From positions 1-63,326 of the forward strand of contig CAZEGI010000003.1 of NCBI GenBank assembly GCA_964512105.1: a DNA stretch of 63,326 bases. The letters run 5' to 3'. This stretch comes from CAZEGI01 sp964512105 (GTDB lineage Archaea; Altiarchaeota; Altiarchaeia; IMC4; CAZEGI01). Both the position numbers and the translations under genes were made by a program. The notes beneath the pieces were generated by a model. That model searched no databases. It had not been told where the DNA came from and worked only from the letters and a program-made list of their open reading frames with translations. Positions 16,019-24,689 of the stretch are shown piece by piece. Numbering within the stretch: the first letter of the stretch is position 1; each line of letters starts with the position of its first letter.

Positions 16019-16309
16019 ATGGTGTTTAAAATGCCGGAAGAAGCAAAACCGAAACTGCCGGAAGCCGGAACCGTGAATCCGGACCGGGTCGGAATACGGA
16101 TGGACGTTCTTGACGATGTCATAAGCGATTTGAATGAGAATGCCGAACTGCAGAAGATATTCGGCGTTCCTGTATCGCGCAGTTTAGTTGTCGTTGCGGA
16201 TAACAATGACCTGAGGATAGAGGAGGGTGGCAGAACGAACCTGACCGAAAAGGATGCGGAAACCTTCCTGCGCGTGCTCGAAGAGGTGATACGAGCTAAC
16301 ACCGTGTAA
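16019..16309 (+). CDS. Conserved-looking small protein of unknown function
   Basis: I do not recognise the family. The 96 residues are soluble and predicted helical at the C-terminus (LTEKDAETFLRVLEEVIRANT), with a short strand-like VSRSLVVVADNN in the middle. An internal ATG at 16031 would remove four residues and may be the real start. It ends one base before a DUF167 gene whose GTG start immediately follows, so the two are probably co-translated. Confidence 0.65.
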   Translation: MVFKMPEEAKPKLPEAGTVNPDRVGIRMDVLDDVISDLNENAELQKIFGVPVSRSLVVVADNNDLRIEEGGRTNLTEKDAETFLRVLEEVIRANTV

Positions 16310-16310
16310 G

Positions 16311-16601
16311 GTGAAGTGCATCGAGGATAGCAAGGGGGGAGTTATACTCAGGATAACGGTAACGCCGAATTCCAAGCGCGAGTTTTTCGACTACAACGAG
16401 TGGTCTGGAACCCTGCACGTCAGGGTTAAGGAAAAAGCGGTTGACGGAAAGGCCAATCAGGCGGTAATGCGCCTGTTCTCCGGGATTTTCGGCCCCTGCG
16501 AGCTTCTGAGCGGCTTGAAGTCGCGGAAAAAATCAATTCTCATAAGAAACCGCAACGCAGAGGAAGCGAAAAGGGTGCTGGAAGGCGTTATTGCACGATA
16601 A
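16311..16601 (+). CDS. DUF167 / YggU family protein
   Basis: A 96-residue protein matching the DUF167 (YggU) fold. ITVTPNSKREFFDY at the start, LHVRVKEKAVDGKANQAVMRLFS in the middle and the basic LKSRKKSILIRN strand are the conserved segments. No biochemical role is established for the family. The start is GTG at 16311, one base after the upstream stop, and no better ATG is available. Cytoplasmic. Confidence 0.88.
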   Translation: MKCIEDSKGGVILRITVTPNSKREFFDYNEWSGTLHVRVKEKAVDGKANQAVMRLFSGIFGPCELLSGLKSRKKSILIRNRNAEEAKRVLEGVIAR

Positions 16602-16766
16602 TTCGTATTTAAAGGAGGACTACCAGTATATAGGTACGTTAGGATAGTAAGAAATCAGACTCATTCAAGAATCATCGTATCACGCTCATCTTGGTGGCTG
16701 TAAGGATAGGATAGTGTTTCTTGTCTGGGTTTGATTTGTTTTGTTAAAAATTGAGGTGATTTGAAA
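16602..16766 (+). other. Leader region of dnaG
   Basis: 165 nt without a reading frame I would support. A TATA-like AGTATATAGG lies at about 16624-16633, giving a predicted leader of about 110 nt, long for this genome. The end carries a good Shine-Dalgarno, GAGGTGAT (16753-16760). Short repeats of AGGATAG occur at about 16641 and twice near 16693-16703, but I could not fold a known riboswitch or a C/D-box RNA here. Confidence 0.35.
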
Positions 16767-17927
16767 ATGGCAAAAGCGCCAGCAGATACTATAAAGTACA
16801 ACATTTATGCAGATATTATGATTGACGGTGTTGTTGAAAAACCCGATGTTGTCGGGGCCATATTCGGTCAATCGGAAGGTCTATTGGGCGAAGAGCTCGA
16901 ACTCAGGGACCTGCAGAAAACCGGCAGAATTGGAAGAATCGAGGTTGACATAAAAACCAAGGCCGGGAAGTCCATAGGTACGGTTATTGTTCCGTCAAGT
17001 CTGGACATGGTCGAGACCTCGATAATCGCGGCAACCATCGAAACCGTGGACAGGGTCGGGCCGTGCAACGCTAAGATAACTGTAACGAAGGTCGAAGATG
17101 CCCGATCTGCGAAGAGGAAGAACATAATTGACAGGGCAAAGGACATACTGAAGCGGTTGGTTACTGAGGAAATACCTGAAAGCGACGCGCTTACGAACGA
17201 GGTCAAAAAATCCGTTCAGCTTGCTGAGATATCCGCCTATAAGGGGCTTCCGGCAGGGCCTGCAGTAAATGAAGCCGAGAGCGTGATAGTTGTTGAGGGC
17301 CGCGCCGATGTTCTGAACCTGCTCAAGCACGGTATCAAGAATGCCATAGCTGTCGGCGGAACCAACATCCCGCAACCGGTGATAGAGTTGAGCAAGAGCA
17401 AAACGCTTATAGCGTTCATAGATGGTGACAGGGGCGGGAACATGATACTCAAGGAACTTAGCCAAGTGGCGGACATTGACTTCGTTGCAAGAGCACCACA
17501 GGGCAAAGAGGTCGAAGAACTCGGGAACAAGGAGATAGTTATGAGCCTGAGGAGGAAGGTTCCGGTAAGCCAGGTCAAAAATTCGAAGGAGATGGTAATG
17601 CCGGAGCTGCAGAGAAACAACGCAGTTCCTGTGCCGGTTCCTGCGCCCGACTTCAGGGGAAGATTCCTTGCGGAGCTCAACTCCGTGAAAGGCACTTTGA
17701 ACGCAAAACTCTTTGACAGGAGCATGAACGTTATCACGGAAATCGAAACCAAGGACCTTGTTGATGCGCTGAAGGATGTCCAGCCGTATTGCGTCGTCTT
17801 TGACGGCATAGTGACTCAGCGTCTGGTGGACATTGCGTCCAGAAGCGGCGTAAGGTACGTGGTCGGTGTAAGCAAGTCCAAGATAACGGAAAGCGGCGGG
17901 GTTGAAATAATAGCTGAAAAGGAATAA
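16767..17927 (+). CDS. dnaG: Archaeal DnaG-type primase
   Basis: A TOPRIM protein found as a primase and as part of the archaeal exosome. The archaeal N-terminal domain (DTIKYNIYADIMIDGVVEK; FGQSEGLLGEELELRDLQK) precedes a TOPRIM domain. VIVVEGRADVLNLLKHGI (about 172-190) holds the catalytic Glu, and FIDGDRGG gives the DxD. A C-terminal domain of about 100 residues follows. ATG at 16767 is chosen over a TTG six bases upstream because it has the right spacing from GAGGTGAT. Length (386) is normal. A small unknown gene follows after one base. Confidence 0.95.
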   Translation: MAKAPADTIKYNIYADIMIDGVVEKPDVVGAIFGQSEGLLGEELELRDLQKTGRIGRIEVDIKTKAGKSIGTVIVPSSLDMVETSIIAATIETVDRVGPCNAKITVTKVEDARSAKRKNIIDRAKDILKRLVTEEIPESDALTNEVKKSVQLAEISAYKGLPAGPAVNEAESVIVVEGRADVLNLLKHGIKNAIAVGGTNIPQPVIELSKSKTLIAFIDGDRGGNMILKELSQVADIDFVARAPQGKEVEELGNKEIVMSLRRKVPVSQVKNSKEMVMPELQRNNAVPVPVPAPDFRGRFLAELNSVKGTLNAKLFDRSMNVITEIETKDLVDALKDVQPYCVVFDGIVTQRLVDIASRSGVRYVVGVSKSKITESGGVEIIAEKE

Positions 17928-17928
17928 G

Positions 17929-18264
17929 ATGGCCGAGCTTTCAAAAACCGATGTGCACAGGGGGTCGGGAATCATAAAGTACAAAGGGGAAAAAATCGGA
18001 CGCGCTGATGAGGTTTACTTCGCCTTTCAGGAGGTCGGTTTCAAGCACACACCCGAAGAGGAAGAGCACTCCTGCTACGGCACCATAAACGGGCAGCTTG
18101 ACAGGTTGGACCTTATAGCGGAGATAAACCCGCCTGATCCAAACCGCATCACAATAAAGGCACTGGTTGAGGGGAAGGAGATTGTCATAGAGGACGTTGA
18201 GCTCATAGACGACATACCGAAGAGCGGTAAACTCGAGGAGATGGAGTTCCACGGCCGGATATGA
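17929..18264 (+). CDS. Small protein of unknown function downstream of dnaG
   Basis: Not recognised. The 111 residues are acidic and soluble, with predicted beta-rich segments (GSGIIKYKGEKIGRADEVYFAF, RITIKALVEGKEIVIEDVEL) and one Cys. The start lies one base after the dnaG stop, so co-expression with dnaG is likely. It converges on the hef-type gene at 18288 with a 23-nt gap. Confidence 0.65.
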   Translation: MAELSKTDVHRGSGIIKYKGEKIGRADEVYFAFQEVGFKHTPEEEEHSCYGTINGQLDRLDLIAEINPPDPNRITIKALVEGKEIVIEDVELIDDIPKSGKLEEMEFHGRI

Positions 18265-18287
18265 AAGACAGTTTCCGAGCGTAAGAG

Positions 18288-20483
18288 TTATTCAAGCTTG
18301 TACCTTCCTTTCAGCACCTTTCTTATTTCTTCAGCTTTTTTCTCACCGATTCCCTCAACCTTTGTCAGCTCCTTTTCCGACGCGTTTGCAAGGTTCTGGA
18401 CGCTACCGAATTGTTCAAGCAACCTTCTCGCGAGAACTCCGGAAACGTTCGGCAGGGATTCGACAACGAAGAGCTGTTTTTCAGTGAGTGTCATGGGTTT
18501 TTTCTCTCCATGCAACCTTATGGTGCGTTGTTCGTCCAGCTGCTCCCGTTTTGCTATCGTGTAAAGAATTTCTGCGGTATCTTCTTCACTATTACTCGGT
18601 ATCACGGAAATCCCGAAGTCAACTGCAAGTGCTGCCAAGGCTCCGCGCACCGCGTTTGGGTGTATGTTTCTTATGGAATAAATGTCCTCACCATTTTCAA
18701 GGATTATTATCGGGATTTCAAAGTTCCTGACAAGTTCCGCTGCCTGTGTGAGTAAACGACCATCCACGATTGACTGCAAAAAATCGTCCACATTCTTGCG
18801 CTCAACCACAACGCGGTCGCTCAGCAGGTAATCCCCGACCTCAAGCTGCTTGAGTTCGAGGTTCGCTTTCTCGCGCAGAAGTTTCATCACTCCGGATGCC
18901 TGCTCGCGCACGTCCACATATATCCTCACGGTGTAGTTTTCCTGCTTCGGGGCGTACTTCACGAGCGTCTGCTGTCCGATGTCAGTTTCAAAGCCGTGCT
19001 TCATGCCCCTTATCAATGAGCCCATTTTTTTCTCCTTGTGGAACGACGCCCAGAAGTAGCTCTCGTCCCGCGTGTCGTTGGCCATGAGTATGACAACCCT
19101 TCCGGCTGCGGTTCTTCCTGTTCTCCCTCTTCTTTGTATTGCCCTTATCTCGGACGGAACAGGTTCGTAAAAAACCACCAGGTCCACCCTCGGGATGTCC
19201 AGTCCCTCCTCGGCGACAGAGGTCGCGACAAGTGCGGTGTATTTTCCCTCCCTGAAATTTTCAAGAACCTTCACCTGCTCCTTCTGCGACATGCCTTTTT
19301 TTGTTCCTTTCTGCGCCTGACCTATGAATTCGTGCGCGAGAATGTCCGCACAATTCAGCTTTTCGATGATTTTATCTACGGAGTCGCGATACTGCGTAAA
19401 AATGAGCACCTTTTTGTTTTTGTAGGTTCTCACGATTTTCACGAGCTCGTCGAGCTTCGGATGGTCAATCCCGAGAACCTTGAGGTCATGCACTATTCTT
19501 ATGATTTCCTGAAGTCTTTTGTCGTTCAACAGTTTTTTCACAGCCTTTGAGCGTTGCTCCTTTAATCTTTTGAAATATTCGTTCAGTGCGGAAATCCCCT
19601 GCGTTTCAAGGAGTTCGATTGCATGGAAAATTTTCAATGCGGAAGCAGCAACGGACGCAGCAGCAAAAGAATCCGCTCCGCTGGTGATGTCCTTCCGTAT
19701 CTCGTGCTGTATTTCCAGAATTCTTCTCTTGTTTATTTTTCTTAAATTTGAGGAATCAAGATAATGAAAATCCTTTAGCAGGTTCAAATCGTCCCTCAGG
19801 ACATTCTCAAGTTCTGTTTTTACTTTTTTGAACTCAGGTGGAAGTTCAACCCTTACCCAGTCCGTCCTCGTTTCCTGAACATACGGTTTTACATCAGAAT
19901 CCTTTTCAGTTTTCGCCTCGATCTGTTTTATGAAAAGGCTGCCGCACAGTTCCTTTATTTTTTCGGAATCGGAACTTGGTGATGCTGTTAACCCCAAAAT
20001 GAGAGAATTTGCCGATTGTTTTATGTATTCCGACGCAATGTAAACGTAAGAGTAATCGCCAACTGCACGATGGGCTTCGTCAAATATTATTAATGATACA
20101 TTTTTCAAAGTCAGTCCACGCATCAAATCATTCTCTATTGTCTGGGGTGTTGCGAATATTATCCTATTTTTTTCAAATGTTTTGGGTCTGTTCAGAATCG
20201 AGTCTGTTCCTGTCAGCACAGCCAGCTCCTCAACATTCAGCAATTCGGAAAAGGTTTTTTTGTGCTGGACGACGAGCGGTTTCGTGGGTGCAAGAAAAAG
20301 CACCTTCGAATCAGGAAATTTTTCAAGCCGGTGCGCTGCAACCATTGCGGCAATCATGGTTTTTCCCAGGCCGGTTGGCAAAACAACGAGAGTGTTCGCA
20401 TTTATGGCTGATGAGATAATCGCTTCCTGGTATTCGCGCAGTTTCACTGTGTTATCTTTAACAAGCGGGTGTTTGACATACAT
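18288..20483 (-). CDS. hef: Hef-type helicase-nuclease (XPF/FANCM family)
   Basis: Unwinds and cuts stalled replication forks. The 731 residues hold a superfamily-2 helicase, with LPTGLGKT (35-42), DEAH (135-138), a TASPSSDSE motif III region and QRRGRTGR motif VI. An ERCC4 nuclease around 525-650 carries the catalytic ERK in VVVERKNVDDFLQS. Tandem helix-hairpin-helix motifs at the C-terminus (LPNVSGVLARRLLEQFG; VEGIGEKKAEEI) bind DNA. Length agrees with complete archaeal Hef. It is the last gene of a minus-strand run herA-aroQ-pheA-hef, seven bases after pheA. Confidence 0.93.
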   Translation of the reverse strand: MYVKHPLVKDNTVKLREYQEAIISSAINANTLVVLPTGLGKTMIAAMVAAHRLEKFPDSKVLFLAPTKPLVVQHKKTFSELLNVEELAVLTGTDSILNRPKTFEKNRIIFATPQTIENDLMRGLTLKNVSLIIFDEAHRAVGDYSYVYIASEYIKQSANSLILGLTASPSSDSEKIKELCGSLFIKQIEAKTEKDSDVKPYVQETRTDWVRVELPPEFKKVKTELENVLRDDLNLLKDFHYLDSSNLRKINKRRILEIQHEIRKDITSGADSFAAASVAASALKIFHAIELLETQGISALNEYFKRLKEQRSKAVKKLLNDKRLQEIIRIVHDLKVLGIDHPKLDELVKIVRTYKNKKVLIFTQYRDSVDKIIEKLNCADILAHEFIGQAQKGTKKGMSQKEQVKVLENFREGKYTALVATSVAEEGLDIPRVDLVVFYEPVPSEIRAIQRRGRTGRTAAGRVVILMANDTRDESYFWASFHKEKKMGSLIRGMKHGFETDIGQQTLVKYAPKQENYTVRIYVDVREQASGVMKLLREKANLELKQLEVGDYLLSDRVVVERKNVDDFLQSIVDGRLLTQAAELVRNFEIPIIILENGEDIYSIRNIHPNAVRGALAALAVDFGISVIPSNSEEDTAEILYTIAKREQLDEQRTIRLHGEKKPMTLTEKQLFVVESLPNVSGVLARRLLEQFGSVQNLANASEKELTKVEGIGEKKAEEIRKVLKGRYKLE

Positions 20484-20490
20484 TCTGAAA

Positions 20491-21294
20491 TCAGTAACTT
20501 CCCAGATTTTTTAGAAATGTTGTCTTGGATTTTATTTTTTCTATTGTCTTACCTATTTCCTTTTCATTCATATCCTTGCTTTCAAAATCAACAAAGAAGA
20601 TGTATTCTCCCAACTTTCGCTTTGACGGCCTGGATTCGATTTTTGTCAGGTTGATTTTGTTTTCATCAAATATTCCAAGGATATCGTGAAGCGCGCCGGG
20701 CCTGTCCTTCAGAGCGAATATCACCGATGTTTTATTTCCTTTCCCGGATTTTTTCTTCGAGATTGCTATGAAGCGCGTCTGGCTGGGAAAATCCTGAATG
20801 TTTCTTGCGAGGATTTTCAATCCTCTGGTTTTCGCAGCATCTGCAAAACCGATTGCCGCACGGTCTTTGTGTTTTAGAACGTCGTCCATTGCGGACGCAG
20901 TGCTTGCACATGTGATGGTAGTTACGTTTGGAAATTCTTTTTTAAGATACTGTCTACACTGACCGAGTGCATGAGGATGCGACTCAATAATTTTTATGTC
21001 TTTTTTCTTTACCCCTTTCAGGACTAAGAGTGATTGTTCTATATCCCGGGACATGTCTTTTGTTATGGAGACATCATAATTCAGCAGGCAGTCCATGTTT
21101 GGTCCGACGCTGCCCTCAAGGGAGTTTTCAATTGCAACCACCCCGTATTCTGTTTTGTTGTTGTCCACGCTCTCGAAAACGTCCTGAATCGTCTTGCAGT
21201 AAACGAGCTCCGCATCACCGAACATCTTTTTTGCAGCGATTTCGGTGAAGGTTCCCTTTGGACCGAGAACTGCAACTTTACTTTCGCTCTTCAT
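20491..21294 (-). CDS. pheA: Prephenate dehydratase
   Basis: Decarboxylates and dehydrates prephenate to phenylpyruvate in phenylalanine biosynthesis. The 267 residues comprise a periplasmic-binding-like catalytic domain (1-185). It has AVLGPKGTFTE, AIENSLEGSV and the QTRFIAIS motif with the catalytic Thr-Arg-Phe. A C-terminal ACT domain (about 190-267) carries GALHDILGIF and the Phe-sensing KIESRPS motif, so feedback inhibition by phenylalanine is expected. The start overlaps the end of the chorismate mutase gene by 17 nt, giving consecutive steps from chorismate. Confidence 0.95.
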   Translation of the reverse strand: MKSESKVAVLGPKGTFTEIAAKKMFGDAELVYCKTIQDVFESVDNNKTEYGVVAIENSLEGSVGPNMDCLLNYDVSITKDMSRDIEQSLLVLKGVKKKDIKIIESHPHALGQCRQYLKKEFPNVTTITCASTASAMDDVLKHKDRAAIGFADAAKTRGLKILARNIQDFPSQTRFIAISKKKSGKGNKTSVIFALKDRPGALHDILGIFDENKINLTKIESRPSKRKLGEYIFFVDFESKDMNEKEIGKTIEKIKSKTTFLKNLGSY

Positions 21295-21529
21295 TTTTGC
21301 AATACTTGATTATCTCTCTAAAGATTTGTTCCATAAATACCGGATTGATGCTAGATTTTTTCACGTTTTCCAGAACCTCGCGCTCCCTTTCCGGATCTCC
21401 GATGATAAGGCTTTTCTCTTTTTTTATTCCGCCTATCCTCTTGGCTATTCTCACACGCCGTTCTATAAGCTCGGCAATCTGCGCATCAACGCCGTCAATC
21501 TCCTTCCTTAGTTTTTTTATTTCGTCCAT
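21278..21529 (-). CDS. aroQ: Chorismate mutase, AroQ type
   Basis: Rearranges chorismate to prephenate. The all-helical fold of about 83 residues is complete. MDEIKKLRKEIDGVDAQIAEL (helix 1) supplies the active-site Arg, ERRVRIAKRIGGIKK the second basic patch, and VFMEQIFREIIKYC the last helix. ATG at 21529 is chosen as it starts the conserved helix; a start at 21550 would add seven unconserved residues. It overlaps the end of herA by 35 nt and pheA by 17 nt, so translation is probably coupled. Confidence 0.92.
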   Translation of the reverse strand: MDEIKKLRKEIDGVDAQIAELIERRVRIAKRIGGIKKEKSLIIGDPEREREVLENVKKSSINPVFMEQIFREIIKYCKNEERK

Positions 21530-23048
21530 CTTTATTCCATTCCGCAACAATATCGATGTCGCCGCCGCCTACTGCGGTTGTTCTTTCCCTGATTCTGACA
21601 GGAACCGGAAGTTTTATTGCACTCCCTACAACGATTGCCTCGCCACGGGATAACCCCGGTAGATCCCTGACAACGTCCTCGGTCACGGCCTCCACGGATT
21701 GACGGATGTATTCCTGGTCCGCGGGGTTGACCATCTTCATTATTACCTGGGTGTTGCACTGTGAAAGCACGTCGGCATCCAGGCGATTCGGGCGCTGGCT
21801 GACTATGCACAGGCCGACACCGAATTTCCTGCCCTCGCGGGCTATACGCTTGATTATGTTTTTTGTTGGTATTGCGCGCTCCGTGGCGCGGGGTGCGAAG
21901 TTGTGAGCCTCCTCGAGGATGAGTATTGTCGGGATTTCAAGGCACGCCTCGCTACCACCTCGAAGATGCCTTCGCCTTGCGTTGAAGACCGCCCTGCTTA
22001 TCGCGGATATTACAGTTTCGCTAACGCGCTCGTCCGCATCCGAGAGGTTTATTATCGTGAGTTGATTTCTTCTCACGATATCTTTAAGCGCTGTTCCGCG
22101 TATGTCGAAAATACCCATTCTCTCGAGGCGCTTTATCCTCCGGATGAGCGCGCCGACCGTTGTGAGTCCGATTTTTTTGGTTATACCCCTGAGCATGGCT
22201 TCCGGAAACGCATCCGTTTCTGGTTTCTTCTCCCCTGCCTTGCCTTTTTTCATGTCGTAAACCGTTTCCAAGGTCGTGAGTATGTTGCTAAGGTCGTAAC
22301 CGTCGTAAAACCTTTCCACAAGACTTATTACCTCGTCCAGGAGGTCGCGCTGTGTATCAGTCAGGTCGGGGATGAGATTTTCAAAATCGCTTGTGTAGAG
22401 CGAAGCGACATCGATTTTTATGCGGTTGCCGCCCTCTATTCCGAAAACCTTCGCCTCAGAATCCTCGAATTTCATATCCTTGTATTCGCCATGCAGGTCG
22501 AACACAACCACTGAGCCTTTCTTCTTCATTATCTCCTCTATGAGAACTCCTACAGTGTAACTTTTTCCTGCACCCGTCATGGCCAGTATCGCGCAATGTT
22601 TTGACACGAGCTCGTTTATCGACACGTAAACGGGAACCTTTTCTCTTACAGATAAAGTGCCTATAAACGCGGACTTGTCGAGGTCCTGCCTCAGCATCCG
22701 GGACAGGGTTTCATCATCCACGAGTTCGACCTGAGACCCTGGTTTTATGCCGTGTCTCGGAAGCTCCAATGCGCCGTTGTTTTCACAGCCAACGATATTC
22801 ACGATCGGAACCGGATATTCGCCCTCGTTCAAAACAACGTCCGTTAACCTCAAATCCCTGCCGAACTCATCCGGGAGAAGCTCATTTGAAATTGAAATTT
22901 CCTTGATGACGCCTACTATGTCCTTGTTGCTGACCGCCTCCTTTACGGAAACGAACTCATTTCTTTTCACATAGCCTTCCTGCCCCTCCTTTATCACGAA
23001 TCTGAAGCCCCTGAGGGTTGTGGTTCCTATTACCTGGCCGATCTCCAT
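21495..23048 (-). CDS. herA: HerA-family DNA translocase
   Basis: A hexameric FtsK/HerA ATPase that works with NurA, Mre11 and Rad50 in DNA end resection. The 517 residues have an N-terminal HAS barrel (IGTTTLRGFRFVI). Walker A is MTGAGKSYTVG (157-167) and Walker B is ILEEAHNFAP. A downstream RIAREGRKFGVGLCIVSQRP stretch provides sensor and arginine-finger elements. No nurA, mre11 or rad50 is next to it; it heads a run with aroQ, pheA and hef. Length matches archaeal HerA. Confidence 0.92.
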   Translation of the reverse strand: MEIGQVIGTTTLRGFRFVIKEGQEGYVKRNEFVSVKEAVSNKDIVGVIKEISISNELLPDEFGRDLRLTDVVLNEGEYPVPIVNIVGCENNGALELPRHGIKPGSQVELVDDETLSRMLRQDLDKSAFIGTLSVREKVPVYVSINELVSKHCAILAMTGAGKSYTVGVLIEEIMKKKGSVVVFDLHGEYKDMKFEDSEAKVFGIEGGNRIKIDVASLYTSDFENLIPDLTDTQRDLLDEVISLVERFYDGYDLSNILTTLETVYDMKKGKAGEKKPETDAFPEAMLRGITKKIGLTTVGALIRRIKRLERMGIFDIRGTALKDIVRRNQLTIINLSDADERVSETVISAISRAVFNARRRHLRGGSEACLEIPTILILEEAHNFAPRATERAIPTKNIIKRIAREGRKFGVGLCIVSQRPNRLDADVLSQCNTQVIMKMVNPADQEYIRQSVEAVTEDVVRDLPGLSRGEAIVVGSAIKLPVPVRIRERTTAVGGGDIDIVAEWNKDGRNKKTKEGD

Positions 23049-23130
23049 GTTTAATTATACTATTACGAATAAATTAACAAGAGAGAGCTATGGAAAAGTA
23101 GCGAGGTAAGTGCGCGGAGGGCATGATTTG

Positions 23131-23634
23131 ATGACAACTGTTTTGATTATAGGCAGGTTCCAGCCGTTTCATCTCGGGCATCTGAAGCTTATTGAGAAAT
23201 TCGCAAAAAACCACCCAAACCTCGTCATAGGCATCGGGAGCTCGCAGGAAAAAAACACCCGCGAAAACCCGTTTTCCGCATCCGAGCGAAAAGAGATGAT
23301 TGTTAAATCACTGAAAATTCCTAAGAAAAAATACACTATAGTTGACATTCCTGATGTAAATGATGATAAAAAATGGGTCTCGTGGGTTGTTTCTCTCACA
23401 CCGAAATTCGATGTTGTCGGAACGAACGCAAAGTTCGAGAGGGGTCTGTTCGAAAAGGCAGGTTTCAAGGTCGAGGAAACCAGATTGTTCAACAGGGATG
23501 AGTATTCGGGAACACGGATTAGGGACAGGATACTGAATGGCGGGGAATGGAAGAATCTCGTTCCTGCCGGAACCGCAGCGGTTATGGAAAAAATCAACGC
23601 AGCTGAAAGAATCAGGAAATTATATAAAACCTAA
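23131..23634 (+). CDS. nadM: Nicotinamide-nucleotide adenylyltransferase
   Basis: Joins NMN (or NaMN) and ATP to give NAD. The archaeal NadM signatures are clear: GRFQPFHLGHLKLIEKF at the start holds the HxGH nucleotidylyltransferase motif. IGIGSSQEKNTRENPFSASER follows, and the C-terminal SGTRIRDRI replaces ISSTxxR. ATG at 23131 is chosen because GGAGG lies nine bases upstream; a GTG 21 nt earlier would add unconserved residues. Length of 167 is normal. Its 3' end overlaps the convergent aIF6 gene by 15 nt. Confidence 0.95.
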   Translation: MTTVLIIGRFQPFHLGHLKLIEKFAKNHPNLVIGIGSSQEKNTRENPFSASERKEMIVKSLKIPKKKYTIVDIPDVNDDKKWVSWVVSLTPKFDVVGTNAKFERGLFEKAGFKVEETRLFNRDEYSGTRIRDRILNGGEWKNLVPAGTAAVMEKINAAERIRKLYKT

Positions 23635-24270
23635 CGCCTCGTCTATCGTGCCGAGTTCGATGCCTGTTGTCCTTCTGCCCGTTATGTATCCGTGCGAGTT
23701 CGCTATGACCCCTGACTTCACGAACGGAACCCCGAGGTTTACGGTTCCCACCGCACCATTAACACCGAGGGTTTTTTTGAGTTCATCAAGTTGGAACTCG
23801 GCATCAGGATGCAGCAACATGCCCCTGTTGGTCACGACGCAGCATGCCCCCACTTCTTCATGCCCGGCGATTTTTGTTTTTATGATTTCCGTATCCAGCG
23901 TGTCTTTTATCACTTTCGTGTCCGAAAGCTTCGGGCTGACCACCGCTGCCTTGTCGTTGCATGCGACGAGGTTCCCGATTGCGGTGTATAAATCGTCAAT
24001 CCTTGCGATTCTTACGTCCAGACCGGATAAAAATTCCTTTATTTTTTTTATTTCAATATCCGAAACGAAGTAAGGCAACAGCAAACCGTTGGAATTTCCT
24101 GCGCAGAACATCCCTATCAGGCCGGTTCCGTAGATTGACGTTTTCAGGATTGGGACCCCGAGCGATTTGCTGCTCCGGAAGTTTCTTGCCAGCAGTGCGT
24201 ATTTATCAGTTGCTAAACCAAGCAAACCAACAAAATCCTCCCCGCCTATGCGCTCCTGCTCAAAGTGCAT
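23620..24270 (-). CDS. eif6: Translation initiation factor aIF6
   Basis: Binds the 50S subunit at uL14 and prevents joining to 30S. The five-fold beta propeller repeats are visible, each with a G-x-G-x or N-x-x-G turn: IYGTGLIGMFCAGNSNGLLLP, LVACNDKAAVVSP, VGACCVVTNRGMLLHP, GTVNLGVPFVKSGVIANSHG. The start at 24270 follows the eL31 stop by one base and gives 216 residues, close to the normal 220; a longer start would overlap eL31. Conserved archaeal neighbourhood eL31-aIF6. Confidence 0.95.
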   Translation of the reverse strand: MHFEQERIGGEDFVGLLGLATDKYALLARNFRSSKSLGVPILKTSIYGTGLIGMFCAGNSNGLLLPYFVSDIEIKKIKEFLSGLDVRIARIDDLYTAIGNLVACNDKAAVVSPKLSDTKVIKDTLDTEIIKTKIAGHEEVGACCVVTNRGMLLHPDAEFQLDELKKTLGVNGAVGTVNLGVPFVKSGVIANSHGYITGRRTTGIELGTIDEALGFI

Positions 24271-24271
24271 T

Positions 24272-24688
24272 CTATTTCGCGATTTTTGCAACCAGCATGT
24301 CGTCCTGTTCGGAGACCGCCACCTTTACGCTTCTTGGTGGTTTTTGCATGCCGTGGCTCCAGATTTCCCTGTTTATCGAAGAATCAAGTACGATGTCTTT
24401 GGCTTTTGTCTGCCTTAAGAGGGATTCTCTCAGGATGTGTATCGCCTTGCTTGCGCGCTGGCTTCTCGGGACCTTTGAAAGTTTGAATGAGACCGTATAA
24501 ATCCTTGCCGGCTTTTCAGGTTTCTCGGGTTTTTTACCTGCCTTTTCCTTTGCCTCCGGTTTCTTTTCAGGTTTTTTCTCGGCCTTTGCAGGTTCCTTTT
24601 CTTCAGGTTTTTTCTCGGCCTTTGCAGGTTCCTTTTCTTCAGGTTTTTTGACTTCCGGTACTGCCTTTTTCTCGGTTTTTTCAGCCAT
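24272..24688 (-). CDS. rpl31e: 50S ribosomal protein eL31 with long charged N-terminal extension
   Basis: The last 80 residues are standard eL31: RIYTVSFKLSKVPRSQRASKA, SLLRQTKAKDIVLDSSINREIW and PRSVKVAVSEQDD. The first 57 residues are an extra Lys/Glu/Pro/Ala-rich region with the unit KPEEKEPAKAEK repeated (36-nt direct repeat in DNA). Comparable low-complexity tails occur on uS3, uL22 and uL29 in this window, so the feature seems lineage-wide, not an assembly error. The extension is likely disordered and on the ribosome surface near the exit tunnel. Confidence 0.92.
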   Translation of the reverse strand: MAEKTEKKAVPEVKKPEEKEPAKAEKKPEEKEPAKAEKKPEKKPEAKEKAGKKPEKPEKPARIYTVSFKLSKVPRSQRASKAIHILRESLLRQTKAKDIVLDSSINREIWSHGMQKPPRSVKVAVSEQDDMLVAKIAK

Positions 24689-24689
24689 T

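Noticed and set aside
16602..16766. C/D-box guide RNA or riboswitch in the dnaG leader
   Set aside because: No convincing C, D, C', D' box set or conserved aptamer fold could be found by eye.
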